Source of the DNA: CAYJPA01 sp964371945 | GTDB taxonomy: Bacteria; Chloroflexota; Chloroflexia; Thermomicrobiales; UBA6265 | Assembly: GCA_964371945.1 (NCBI GenBank) | Contig: CAYJPA010000006.1 | Location: 25,564 to 89,563 of the forward strand | Reading direction: 5' to 3' | Length of the DNA: 64,000 bases | Shown here: positions 44,201 through 52,806 of the stretch, piece by piece | Layout of the letters: each line of letters starts with the position of its first letter | Position numbering within the stretch: position 1 is the stretch's first letter | Notes under the pieces: model-generated | What the model was told of the DNA's origin: nothing | Databases searched by the model: none | What the model saw: only the letters and a program-made list of their open reading frames with translations | Made by a program: the position numbers and the translations under genes

Positions 44201-44695
44201 AATGCGCTTCCGCGTGCCTGGATTGTGCATGAAGCACGCACCGTTTCCGCGGAGGAGAGCCTGAGACTGATCGAGAGCGGTGAGGTGGACCCTAGGCAGG
44301 TTGCGCTGCTGGAAACCGAAGCGCCGGCGATCGGGTCTTCGCCCGCGCCAGATCAAGACATCGCTACGATCACCCGTCGTTCCAGCGGTTCGATCGTCGT
44401 TGAAACCCAAACAAGCGTCGACAGCCTACTTGTCCTCAGCGAGATAGTTTATCCAGATTGGCACGCCTACATTGATGGCGTTCGAATGCCAGTACTCACG
44501 GTCGATCATGCTTTGCGCGGTGTGGCAATACCCGCGGGAAGCCACTCGGTGGAGTTTCGCTATGAATCGGTCAGACTAAGGGCCGGCCTCGCGTTATCCA
44601 TTGTCACCTATGTGTTGCTTGCTGGGGTTTGGATCGTAGCAGGAATGGTTTCGCTCCGAAATCGCAGGAATCGCGCTCCTCGCCTGACCTTGTGA
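41267..44695 (+). CDS. PAP2-superfamily / YfhO fusion membrane protein
   Basis: 1142-residue polytopic protein of two parts. Residues 25-320: a PAP2-like domain of the inositolphosphotransferase/AUR1 type, with PFPSLHTAFPWLVLLY (His near 256) and YLGLHWVVDIFAGIALATG (His and Asp of the last motif). Residues 365-1142: a YfhO-family GT-C-like domain, starting with a new membrane helix, then FYPLYGLLGNQIRNGDLPFW and GGMPLIADPQSGWMYLPAML, many helices, and the soluble end VLSEIVYPDWHAYIDGVRMP, VAIPAGSHSVEFRYESV, plus a last helix. YfhO in Firmicutes glycosylates lipoteichoic acid from a polyprenyl-phosphate sugar. PAP2 could recycle the lipid phosphate or transfer a phospho-head group. Both parts look intact. 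Confidence 0.86.
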   Translation: MIKTLQTAADETGTAEIPADSDSEPRSYSGFVFLIFGAYLAFATILFYVRGFKNLSPDRWAPFLFLAALALGRGRTFVRDWTPFVLLFFGYEYMRGVAGEFADMGLSTTADHGNIKIDYLLDSERWFFRGTIPSLWLQKHLYTPGTTHWYDVMSGAVYLLHFVFPLVFAFVLWLRNKDHYWRFVITLIIMSYVAFVFFFLLPSAPPWLANDWGIIEGLERPSHQAYRALMPNRADNFNTFQIWTKASANPVAPFPSLHTAFPWLVLLYAVKFFGRKGLLFLPYNAAVWFAITYLGLHWVVDIFAGIALATGAFILINCLWPRLSTANSVSLLAPLIEIANNSRRKVNRSVLSWQSDLTSRTWFCDAKGVAATVVVTGVIFFGLLEGASVLGIDSAIQFYPLYGLLGNQIRNGDLPFWNNHIYGGMPLIADPQSGWMYLPAMLAFLITPIYIAIKLFMVFHLLLTGLATYVLGRLLGFGWLAAAATVVAYQLSGWMVFRSGCCTVELDVAAWLPVALVGVELIARARSLLPGLAACGLAGFASAQILAAWTGQGSYYTGLMIGGYLVYRVLIDPPAPKPSILNRALSLTTYGLGTGCLAVCLSAAALLPRLKFVQVSNLANGYPWEGVHGGFSGIWGALSQLLGRSTSYLGATSFALALTGLALAKLRFATPFFAGVAVFAVILTLTEPTLVHRIFYLLPRFEELNRNQPQRVLIVVYLAIALIVGAAIESLPKQRLAVSRSWLLWVPTALAIALVIRAEQFSTAVPQSSVIAVIAVSVVALAGSLLPLPELRKAMPLLIIVILLADLLTSNSSAMKRYMKSDGVAKVELDSYYDVAPAAQFLSSIENAAPYRYFGYDAAIAGKNGVLYRYSFEERETADLAVNNRAALLGLEDIQGGNAPVHIALYDDLIAAANGRIISYHDTNITAVGINSPIIDLLNVRYLIVPAAVAPGRPDLLHLNQQMPTVYLDEQVRILENTNALPRAWIVHEARTVSAEESLRLIESGEVDPRQVALLETEAPAIGSSPAPDQDIATITRRSSGSIVVETQTSVDSLLVLSEIVYPDWHAYIDGVRMPVLTVDHALRGVAIPAGSHSVEFRYESVRLRAGLALSIVTYVLLAGVWIVAGMVSLRNRRNRAPRLTL

Positions 44696-45630
44696 TCCGG
44701 CTGCCGTTCGCAAAATTCCTGCAGCTGCCTACAATTCATTAATCAAGAGATCCAGACAATCTGCAGCGCGTTATGCCGGTTAGCTGTTGAGCGCCGGTTC
44801 ACCCGACGAGGTGCACGCTTGGCTAACATTTGCTTCGTCATCGGAAAATATCTTTGCGGCATTTTGTGCTCCGATGCGCAGTGACCGAACGACGATCGGG
44901 TGTTCATATGGAGCGGTCACGAACGAGACTTGCGGCGTCGAATCTTCCCGAACTGGAGTCTGTCGGCGAACAGCACAGCGCCGACGGGTTCATTGCGTAC
45001 ACCGCAATCCTTGTGCGAAGAGCCAACGAAGCGTAGGTCGCGACCTCGGGAATCCGCTGACGGCTCCACGCCCTCTGAATCGATGAGCCAGAACCGTCAG
45101 TTGACCAAACACCGGGCGGTGGAACGTCATTACCACGCGGACTCAATCGGCTTGTTGGTATTGACGCCGTTCATCGGGGACACGTTGTAGACGCGGTTTA
45201 CGTCCTGGGCCTGATTGAGAAGCACGGATCTTCTGACACAGTTCATACCGTGGTACGCCTTCCTCGGCCAGCAGCCGCGTCAATTCAACATACAGCGGGG
45301 GCAGTTCTCGCCGCGGCGGGTAGTATCAAACTCAAACAGACTCGTTTGCCGACCCCAGTCGAGGAATCACCCCGGTTGTTCGGCATTCAGGGGGCAACCG
45401 CACGCTCGTGACTGGAAATGCAGTACTCGAGTGCTCTGAACTTGTCAGGGTTGAATGGAAGAGTCGACATTTGGTCCGAGGAAAGCCTCTGACGATTTCA
45501 GTTTGTGTTACTCAAGAACCAGGAAATTGCCTCCGTTATGGTAAAATGACCGACGCTCTGACCGTTACAAAAGAATCCCAGCTCATTTGTGACGCCGCTC
45601 TGAATTCGAAAGGCCATCGAGAACAGGTTG
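44696..45630. other. Non-coding stretch with a YfhO remnant (935 bases)
   Basis: Between the PAP2-YfhO fusion and the GT2 gene no intact gene is present. The middle holds a decayed YfhO N-terminus (separate entry). The right part reads as short frames with no recognisable family. The GT2-YfhO operon promoter should be near the right end, but I cannot place it with confidence. Confidence 0.5.
45135..45320 (+). pseudogene. Remnant of a YfhO-family gene N-terminus
   Basis: Two pieces in different frames. SIGLLVLTPFIGDTL then a stop (about 45145-45190) matches the first membrane helix of YfhO proteins. TDLLTQFIPWYAFLGQQPRQ followed by FNI (about 45222-45290) is nearly identical to the intact YfhO at 46.4 kb (VDLLTQFIPWSTFLGEQLRE then FNV). 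The conserved continuation with the DPQSGWMYLP box is lost. A partial duplicate or an old gene copy destroyed by deletion. Confidence 0.7.
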
Positions 45631-46431
45631 ATGACCACCGGAGAACCTTCACTTGCGCTCGTGATCCCGGCGTACAACGAAGCAGCTCGGATTGGAGAAA
45701 CGATCGCTGAAGCCTGGTCCTATCTTTCCTCTCAGCCCTATTCTGCTGAGTTGATCGTGGTCGATGACGGCAGTTCAGATTCCACTGCCGAGATCGCACG
45801 TGAATTCATAGCTCAACACCCCGGACCGGTGGTTGTCACCATCCCCCACGGCGGCAAAGCAGCCGCGCTTCGAGCCGGGATGCTGCTGGCGGAATGCGAT
45901 CTGATCGCATTCACGGACGCGGATTTGGCAACCCCCCTCGCTTATCTGGCTGATTTGCGCGAAGCAGTCGCCACCGGCAGCGATATCGCGATCGGGTCGC
46001 GCGAAGGGGTCGGTTCAAGGCGCATCGGGGAGCCATTTCACCGCCATTTCATGGGCCGCATCTTCAACGGGCTGGTTCGCACACTTGTTTTGAAGGGCAT
46101 TCAGGACACGCAGTGCGGGTTCAAGCTCTTCACAAAATCGGCGGCAGAGGAACTGTTGAAACGCTCCCTGTTGTATACGGAACCGGGCATGACGGTTACG
46201 GGACCGAGGGTGACGGCCTATGACGTCGAACTCCTTGTGATCGCACGCCGGCTAGGGCTCAAGATCAGCAGCGTGCCGGTCGTCTGGACGTTCGGCGCCG
46301 GCAGCTCGGTCAATCCGATTCGCGATACGTTGCAGAATCTCAAGGATATCGCGCAAGTGAAGTGGTATGACATCGGAGGACGGTACAGCAAGCCCGCTCC
46401 ACGATTCTTGCTTAGCTCAGACGATGATTGA
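45631..46431 (+). CDS. GT2-family glycosyltransferase (polyprenyl-phosphate sugar synthase-like)
   Basis: 266 residues from the ATG at 45631. GT-A fold of family 2, closest to dolichyl-phosphate beta-glucosyltransferase types: LVIPAYNEAARIGETIAEAW, LIVVDDGSSDSTAEIA, GGKAAALRAGM, the DXD equivalent FTDADLATPLAYL, GSREGVGSRRIGEP and IQDTQCGFKLFTKSAAEEL. No membrane segments at the end, so it acts on the inner leaflet face. Its last bases overlap the start of the YfhO gene by 8, and the pair resembles CsbB-YfhO of Bacillus, where the GT2 charges undecaprenyl phosphate and YfhO uses the product outside. Confidence 0.92.
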   Translation: MTTGEPSLALVIPAYNEAARIGETIAEAWSYLSSQPYSAELIVVDDGSSDSTAEIAREFIAQHPGPVVVTIPHGGKAAALRAGMLLAECDLIAFTDADLATPLAYLADLREAVATGSDIAIGSREGVGSRRIGEPFHRHFMGRIFNGLVRTLVLKGIQDTQCGFKLFTKSAAEELLKRSLLYTEPGMTVTGPRVTAYDVELLVIARRLGLKISSVPVVWTFGAGSSVNPIRDTLQNLKDIAQVKWYDIGGRYSKPAPRFLLSSDDD

Positions 46432-48958
46432 ATCTCCGTCGCTTGCCGAAGGCGGAACGAGCCCGGCTGTATCGCCATCTGTCGTTGATGGGCGAGGCCG
46501 TTTTCCACCGGCGCTTCGCGAGTGCCGTTCCGATCTCTTCGGACTCCTCGGACTCTCCTTCTTTCTCATCATCGCTCTGGCAGCGAGGTTCAGCGCAGAC
46601 GGTTGGATGACTCGGGTCGATCTCTTGACCCAGTTCATCCCGTGGTCGACGTTTCTCGGTGAACAACTCCGCGAATTCAACGTTCCAGGCTGGGACCCCT
46701 TTCTCTTCAGCGGTCGGCCGTTCGCGGGCGATCCCCAGTCCGGCTGGATGTATTTGCCCACGATGATCTCGTTTGTGCTCTTTTCACCGCTGACCGCCTG
46801 GAAGTCATTCATCGTCATTCAGATGGCAGCCGGCGCATTCGGAACGTACGCGTTGATCCGGGTCCTCGGGATGGGTCCGCTGGCCGCGGTTGGAGGCGCG
46901 ACGGCATTCGCATGCGGTCCCTTCCTCCATTTCAACACGTATTGCTGCACCGTCTACGGCGAAGCGACCACCTGGACTCCTATCGCGTTGCTCGGGGTCG
47001 AGCTGACGCTACGGGGCAAGAGCTGGCCCGGCCGCGGTTGCGGCGTGGTCGTCACCGGCATCGCGATCAGCCAATTTTTGTCCGGGTACGTTGGTCAAGG
47101 CACGTACTACGCGGCGTTGCTGACCGGTTCGTATATCGCTTATCGTACGCTGATTGACCCACCGATCAAACTGGATATCCGGCAGCGGGCGATTGCGTTC
47201 GCCGCCGCCGGCGCCTCGTCACTGGCGATGGGAGTCGGCTTGGGTGCGGCAGGCATCCTGATTCGGCTCGACGCCAATCGTTACTCCAATATTCAGGGCG
47301 GCGACTACTCGGAGGTTCAAGACGTAAGCGAAAACCGGGCGTACGACATCCCGTATCTTCTGGACCGGCTGCTTTCGGACAACTTTTCGCAGCATCGGCG
47401 CGAATATCTGACAATCGGAGCCGTCGTTCTGGCCGTGATCGGCGCGATCTACGCGTTCCGGAAATTTGGCGTGCCTTATTTCGTTGGACTTACAGCGGCG
47501 TGCGTCGTGCTGGCAACGGACGAGACACCGTTCCATGCAGTGTTGTACACCCTATTGCCGCGATTCCAGAGCATCCACGAGCATGCGGAAAACCGCATCT
47601 ATGCGGTCATGCTCATCGCCCCGGCGGTGCTCGCGGCGGCGGGAATCGAGTCGCTTAAGAACAGGCGTCTTGAGCATTGGCAGTTCGCATTGCTCGTTGT
47701 TCCCCTGGGTCTCCTGGTTTTCGTCGACGACTATATCGGCGATAGTGGTCTTGGGATCGAGCGGAGCATTTTCGTGGGCGCGATTGTCGTCACCGTGGCG
47801 GCCGTTGCTCAGGCGCTGGTCACACGAGGAACGTTCCTCGGAAGTCGTGAGCGTTTGCGGCCGATCGCGAACGCGATTGCACCGGTAATCCTGATTCTGA
47901 CACTCTTTTACTTCCCGACCGGCCGTGAAATCAAGGACCAGATTCAAGACCCGCCTGCCAGAGCACAGGGTGTCCGCGCGGACGAAGTCACCGCTCAAAC
48001 GACCGATCCTGGAGGCGCCGGCGAATATCTCCAGTCGGTTCAATCCACGACGCTCGAACCGATCCGGTTTTTCGGTTATGCCCCGGACAACATCCGGACC
48101 CGTGCATTCGAAGCAGGAACCAGCTATCACGCGGTGCAAAAAGTGCAGTTCTATCAACGGCTACTGAATGAAGCGCGCCCAATGCGCCTCGAGCTCTATT
48201 CCGTTCAGGGCTACGACCCGATGCAGATCCAGCGCTATGTCTGGTTCCTGGAAGGCGTCAATGGAATCCAGCTCAATTATCACGATGCCTATGTCAGGCC
48301 AACCGGGATCGATTCGCCGCTCCTGGGATTTCTTCGCGTTCAATACTTCATTGCGCCACATCAGATCGCGAAATCTCCGTTTCAGAAACCGGTCACCGAA
48401 CTGGTTCGTGGGTCCCGGATCGTTTTCTCCAACACGCTGATCGATGTGATCGAGATTCCTACCATGCCCTATGCGAGCATCGTCCATCAGGCCGTGGAGA
48501 TTCCTGAGAGCCAGGTGATGACGACCCTGCTCAATGCTACCTACGATCCTCTGACAACCGTGATCATTGAAAGCGCGCCCCCGAATCTCGATGCCCAGGC
48601 GCCCGCTTCGGGAGACCAGGTTAGCGTTGTTTCGTACGAGCCGGATGAGATCACACTCTCCGCAACGGCAGCCGGGGACGGGATGCTCGTGATCAGCGAG
48701 GTCTATTTCCCCGGGTGGCGGGCCTATGTGGATGGCGAGGAAGTCGATATTTTCCCGTCAAATTACATTCAGCGTGGAGTCGCTTTGCCGGCCGGAGAGC
48801 ACACCGTCGTATTTCGCTACGATCCGCTCTCGTTGAAGGTTGGACTCTGGTTGACGGCAGTGAGTGTTGTGGCGGCACTGTCGATCTTGATCGCCGCCGG
48901 ATACGTCCAGATCAAGCGCCGGATTGCCGCCGACGCTTCAACCGCCGGGTCTGCTTAA
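46424..48958 (+). CDS. YfhO-family membrane glycosyltransferase-like protein
   Basis: 844 residues from the ATG at 46424, which overlaps the GT2 stop. About 12 or more membrane helices; first loop VDLLTQFIPWSTFLGEQLRE and FAGDPQSGWMYLPTMISFVL with the acidic residues expected of a GT-C active site. The soluble C-terminal part has VISEVYFPGWRAYVDGEEVD and VALPAGEHTVVFRYDPLSLK, followed by a final helix. Similar along its length to the YfhO half of the protein at 41.3-44.7 kb. It should move a sugar from a polyprenyl-phosphate carrier onto an external acceptor; that acceptor is unknown, since these bacteria are not known for lipoteichoic acid. Confidence 0.88.
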   Translation: MIESPSLAEGGTSPAVSPSVVDGRGRFPPALRECRSDLFGLLGLSFFLIIALAARFSADGWMTRVDLLTQFIPWSTFLGEQLREFNVPGWDPFLFSGRPFAGDPQSGWMYLPTMISFVLFSPLTAWKSFIVIQMAAGAFGTYALIRVLGMGPLAAVGGATAFACGPFLHFNTYCCTVYGEATTWTPIALLGVELTLRGKSWPGRGCGVVVTGIAISQFLSGYVGQGTYYAALLTGSYIAYRTLIDPPIKLDIRQRAIAFAAAGASSLAMGVGLGAAGILIRLDANRYSNIQGGDYSEVQDVSENRAYDIPYLLDRLLSDNFSQHRREYLTIGAVVLAVIGAIYAFRKFGVPYFVGLTAACVVLATDETPFHAVLYTLLPRFQSIHEHAENRIYAVMLIAPAVLAAAGIESLKNRRLEHWQFALLVVPLGLLVFVDDYIGDSGLGIERSIFVGAIVVTVAAVAQALVTRGTFLGSRERLRPIANAIAPVILILTLFYFPTGREIKDQIQDPPARAQGVRADEVTAQTTDPGGAGEYLQSVQSTTLEPIRFFGYAPDNIRTRAFEAGTSYHAVQKVQFYQRLLNEARPMRLELYSVQGYDPMQIQRYVWFLEGVNGIQLNYHDAYVRPTGIDSPLLGFLRVQYFIAPHQIAKSPFQKPVTELVRGSRIVFSNTLIDVIEIPTMPYASIVHQAVEIPESQVMTTLLNATYDPLTTVIIESAPPNLDAQAPASGDQVSVVSYEPDEITLSATAAGDGMLVISEVYFPGWRAYVDGEEVDIFPSNYIQRGVALPAGEHTVVFRYDPLSLKVGLWLTAVSVVAALSILIAAGYVQIKRRIAADASTAGSA

Positions 48959-49037
48959 CCGAATCGGGCCGGATTACTCTTGAGTCAAAAAGAGACCCCG
49001 TCCGGATCGTTCTGTTCGCACAACACTTGGGTCTGAC

Positions 49038-52000
49038 CTATCCTGTTGTTGGAACAACCATGAACCTCAGCTCTGGATCTCGGAACGACACGTCGCCGAC
49101 GCCCCTGTTCATCAAGCTCAGTCGCACCGAATCCGAGCCATCAGGGCAGAGCGCCGCTACCTGAGCAGTTCGCCAGAGCTCACTTGTTCCGGTTTGTTGA
49201 ACGAGCTCCACCTCCTCCGTTACGAGGCGTGTACCGGCCGCCGAAAGGCAAGTCACGCTCACTTTCACCAGCGAGGCAGAAATCCCCGTTTTCAAGTCAA
49301 CCGACAACGTCGCCAGCGAAGGCGCGCCGGTGAGATCGACGAGCACAAAGGCCTCGCGCCCTTTCGCCGACTGATTCGTAATGGTCATTTCCGCAGCGCC
49401 GCTCACTCCGGTAGATGTCACCGATGCGCCGTCCTCGGGCAAGACCCAGCCACCTTCGATCTTCTCAAAGCTGCTGTCAAGTTGAACCGGCGTGCCGATT
49501 TGGGCGTTGGGACGCGCATAAAGGTCAAGATTGACCTGTGATCTAGGCGTTGGGTATTCGCTGTGCAGGATTCGCGTGTATCCCGCCCGCCGAATGGCGG
49601 CATGGACATCTCCCTCTCCTTCGCGAAGAGAATAGAGATACCAGACGAGGTCGTTCTCCGGCGTTGGCGGAAGACTCTCGCTAAGGCGACCGGCCGGCAA
49701 ATCTAATGTTCTCGACAGTCCGACCTCGGGAATGACGCCATTCGTCAGTTCCGCATCGAGATAGCCATCTCGTATGGTTATGACCCGCATGCCATCGAGC
49801 AGACCCGGATGATAAACATCAATCAGGGTGTCCGCCGCCCCCGCATAGGAGTAGGTGATCAAGGGAATGTCGAGCGGAGAGACGACTTCAGCATCCGCGG
49901 CGGCGGATCGCCATTCTTCTTTGACAGCACCGTCGTAAAGCACACCGATTGTCGAAGATTGCACGATCAGGAGAATTGCCAAACTCGCCGCACCCACGAG
50001 CTTGACGAATCGACTGGTTCTCGCGCTGAATGCCGCCCCCACAAGCGCTGCCCAACCGAGCACCGTTGCCAACACGGTGCGTTCTGCAAAGCCAGGGCTG
50101 ACAAGGCTCACCCAAACGCCGATCACCATCGTGCTTAACAGGCCGCCGATGACAAGCATCGCTTCCCACCGCCGCCACAGACCCTTGATCCCCAACAGTA
50201 CGACCGGCAGCGCCCCGATGAGCATGAACGGTCTGAAGACCGGCCATCGATTCCAAAGTGTCGCCCGGAGGCTTTGGAAATAGGAGTCGTCACCGCCGAA
50301 CCCGATGACGGAAAGCAGCGCCGAGGTAATGCTCGATTGATCGACGGCGAGGTAACTCTCCTGTCGCTCAACCAGATCCGCGGCATCGATCGAGGCCAGA
50401 ACCTGCGGCGCCCATGGCAGATAGGCGACCACCGCCAAACCACCCGCAATAAGCAATGGTTGGGATGCACGCCGGTTGCGAAAGAGCTGGACCAGGATGA
50501 ACACCGCCTGCGGCGCCAGCGCAAACCCGGAGGAGTAGTCAGACCACAACGCGAGCGCAACTGACACCCCGTAGAGCGCTGCCCATCCCCAGTGCGACCT
50601 CTGATGAAATAGAACCAGCGAAAGAAACGAGAGGGTCACAAAGAGAACGACGAGAGAATACATTCTGGCTTCTTGCGAGTAATAGAGATGGAGCGGCGAC
50701 AGCGCAAGCACAAGCGACGCGACGAATGCCGCACGGCGATCGAGCATCCTTGCGACCAAGATATAGAAGAGCGGGATTGTCGCGATTCCGGCAATAACGC
50801 TTACCCATCGCCCCGCGGTTTCGCTCGCCGTGAATAGATCGCTTGCTTTGACCAGCGAAAAATAGAGCGGAGGGTGCGGACTGTAAAACCCCTCGAACCC
50901 TGCAACAGCCCTCCATGGTTGTTTCGAATAGAGAACGGTCAGGCCCTCATCAAACCAAAGACCGAGGCGATCCAGGTGCGCGAGTCGCAAAAGTGACCCA
51001 AGCAGCACGACCGTAACAAGTCCCGCGGTGGCGACGGCTCGAGTGCTCAGCCATGCGGGCAGAGCTCCCTCGAGCGATCGTCCAGCGACACGATCTTCCA
51101 GCCAATTGAGTCCGGGAACACGCGGAGCAGGCACCAACACCCTCTGCCTTGGTGATGACAGTTGCGTCCGAGCCGAGCCGGCGACAGCGTGCGCGGCACT
51201 CACTTGCGTCCGGTGTCGAATGGATTGGACGATCGGGAAGGGGTAGGCGACCAAGTCATACACGAGCAGAACAAGCAGCATCAGCCCAAGCGGGTGAATG
51301 TGCAGGAGGTAGCGCTCGCTCTGGACCGTGGCGAGGGTGGCCACAGCGACGATCGGCAGCCAGTAGAGCACCAGAAGCGCGGTCAGCGTTCGTTTTCGCT
51401 CGAAGGCAATCCGGCTGGTTGGAAGCTCTCCGAGGAAGTAGCGACCGATCAAGACACACGTTGCGCCCAATACGACCGCGGGCAGCACCACTCCGAAGTC
51501 GGACCATTCAAACAGTAGCGTCCAGGATCTCAACGTCGGATGGAGAATCTGATCGGATGAGAATAAGAAATCCCCAACAAAGGAGACTCCGGGCAATGAC
51601 TGGGATGCTGATTTCCCAGGCGGGGACACAAGGCGGTTCAGACCCAGGAGCATGACCGGCGCGCCACCACAGGCGATCAGTGCAACCGCCAGATCGCGTC
51701 GTTTGGTCAGAAGCTCTATTCCATAGATCAGTGCGGACGCGATCGCCATCCCTGGCAAAAGCAGGCAGATGCCAACATGCGTGAAGACTCCGAGCCAGAA
51801 GGCCACAACCAGGGTCAGAAGCTCCCGTTGCTTAGGCGGACGAAGCAGTGACCGCATGAAGAGCCAGATCACAAGGAGCGAAAGGCATTGCAGGAGCGCG
51901 TACATGCGCACCATGCCGCTCCACTGCACGCTGGACGGATCGGCGGCAAGGAACAACGCGACCACAAAACCCGCGGCCGCGCTCCGGGTCAGTTCGCGCC

Positions 52001-52502
52001 CGAGCTTGAACATCAGGAAGACCGAAACGGTTCCAGCGATCACGCTCAAGAATCGCAGTGGCAGGAGATTTCCGTAATCGCCCCAACCGAACTTGATCAC
52101 CGGCGCAAGCAGATAGGAGATCGTGGCGCCCTGCAAATAAAGCGTGTCCGAGGGAAAGAGAGGGAATCCTTTTTCCGCGACCATCTCAGCCGCCATAACA
52201 CTGGCGGCCTCGTCAACGTGCGAGGAGAGGTGCTGCGCGGCGGAAAAGCGCAACAGGAACGCCCCGGCGACAACCGCGATCATAGCGATCGGGATCCACG
52301 CGTTTGCTCGTACGCTGTCGTCTGTCCGATCGTACTCTGAGGATTCTGGCTTCCCTGATCGGATCCACCACGAGCGCAGGCCAGAGGTGCCGAACACTGG
52401 ATCTCCGATCTGGGCGGCTACTGCCAGTTCGTCGACCGTGGTGGTTAACGTTGATCCACCGTCCGCGGTGTCGATCATCGATCCCTTTCCCGTGTCTGCC
52501 AT
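49038..52502 (-). CDS. Tandem double GT-C glycosyltransferase (GT39/GT83-like, two units in one chain)
   Basis: About 1154 residues. Unit one (roughly residues 70-430): HLSSHVDEAASVMAAEMVAE with the catalytic-type Asp-Glu in the first external loop and WSGMVRMYALLQCLSLLVIW. Unit two (roughly 490-900): DRLGLWFDEGLTVLYSKQPW and YSQEARMYSLVVLFVTLSFL, the same two boxes. A soluble domain of about 250 residues ends the chain (RREGYT-like region, then a beta-rich tail). A tandem duplication fused in frame. ATG at 52502 is preferred; in-frame TTGs at 52520 and 52538 are possible. Transcribed toward the YfhO gene, separated by 79 bases. Confidence 0.88.
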   Translation of the reverse strand: MADTGKGSMIDTADGGSTLTTTVDELAVAAQIGDPVFGTSGLRSWWIRSGKPESSEYDRTDDSVRANAWIPIAMIAVVAGAFLLRFSAAQHLSSHVDEAASVMAAEMVAEKGFPLFPSDTLYLQGATISYLLAPVIKFGWGDYGNLLPLRFLSVIAGTVSVFLMFKLGRELTRSAAAGFVVALFLAADPSSVQWSGMVRMYALLQCLSLLVIWLFMRSLLRPPKQRELLTLVVAFWLGVFTHVGICLLLPGMAIASALIYGIELLTKRRDLAVALIACGGAPVMLLGLNRLVSPPGKSASQSLPGVSFVGDFLFSSDQILHPTLRSWTLLFEWSDFGVVLPAVVLGATCVLIGRYFLGELPTSRIAFERKRTLTALLVLYWLPIVAVATLATVQSERYLLHIHPLGLMLLVLLVYDLVAYPFPIVQSIRHRTQVSAAHAVAGSARTQLSSPRQRVLVPAPRVPGLNWLEDRVAGRSLEGALPAWLSTRAVATAGLVTVVLLGSLLRLAHLDRLGLWFDEGLTVLYSKQPWRAVAGFEGFYSPHPPLYFSLVKASDLFTASETAGRWVSVIAGIATIPLFYILVARMLDRRAAFVASLVLALSPLHLYYSQEARMYSLVVLFVTLSFLSLVLFHQRSHWGWAALYGVSVALALWSDYSSGFALAPQAVFILVQLFRNRRASQPLLIAGGLAVVAYLPWAPQVLASIDAADLVERQESYLAVDQSSITSALLSVIGFGGDDSYFQSLRATLWNRWPVFRPFMLIGALPVVLLGIKGLWRRWEAMLVIGGLLSTMVIGVWVSLVSPGFAERTVLATVLGWAALVGAAFSARTSRFVKLVGAASLAILLIVQSSTIGVLYDGAVKEEWRSAAADAEVVSPLDIPLITYSYAGAADTLIDVYHPGLLDGMRVITIRDGYLDAELTNGVIPEVGLSRTLDLPAGRLSESLPPTPENDLVWYLYSLREGEGDVHAAIRRAGYTRILHSEYPTPRSQVNLDLYARPNAQIGTPVQLDSSFEKIEGGWVLPEDGASVTSTGVSGAAEMTITNQSAKGREAFVLVDLTGAPSLATLSVDLKTGISASLVKVSVTCLSAAGTRLVTEEVELVQQTGTSELWRTAQVAALCPDGSDSVRLSLMNRGVGDVSFRDPELRFMVVPTTG

Positions 52503-52806
52503 CAGAACCCATTTGGGCAACCGTTGCCTCAGCAACAATCTCCCTGTCGTTCAGCCGGCGCAAAGCGCACGGCAACACGGAAACGCATTGACTTCGAACG
52601 GAACGAGTATCCGGCGCCACGCTCGACACCGGCCCGTTGCGAATAAGCGCCAACCAGAAAAGATGGGACCAAGCTGTTCCACCCTGTCAACCGGCTGATT
52701 GTACCCGTCATGTGCTCCATGCGGCGATGTGAATCGCGGATCCGGCGGTCGACCGCAAAGCGCATTCCCGCTACCATTGATTGACTTGTGAAGGAGAACA
52801 CGGACT

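Noticed and set aside
44787..45086. Open frame after the PAP2-YfhO fusion
   Set aside because: No family resemblance; lies in decayed DNA next to the YfhO remnant.
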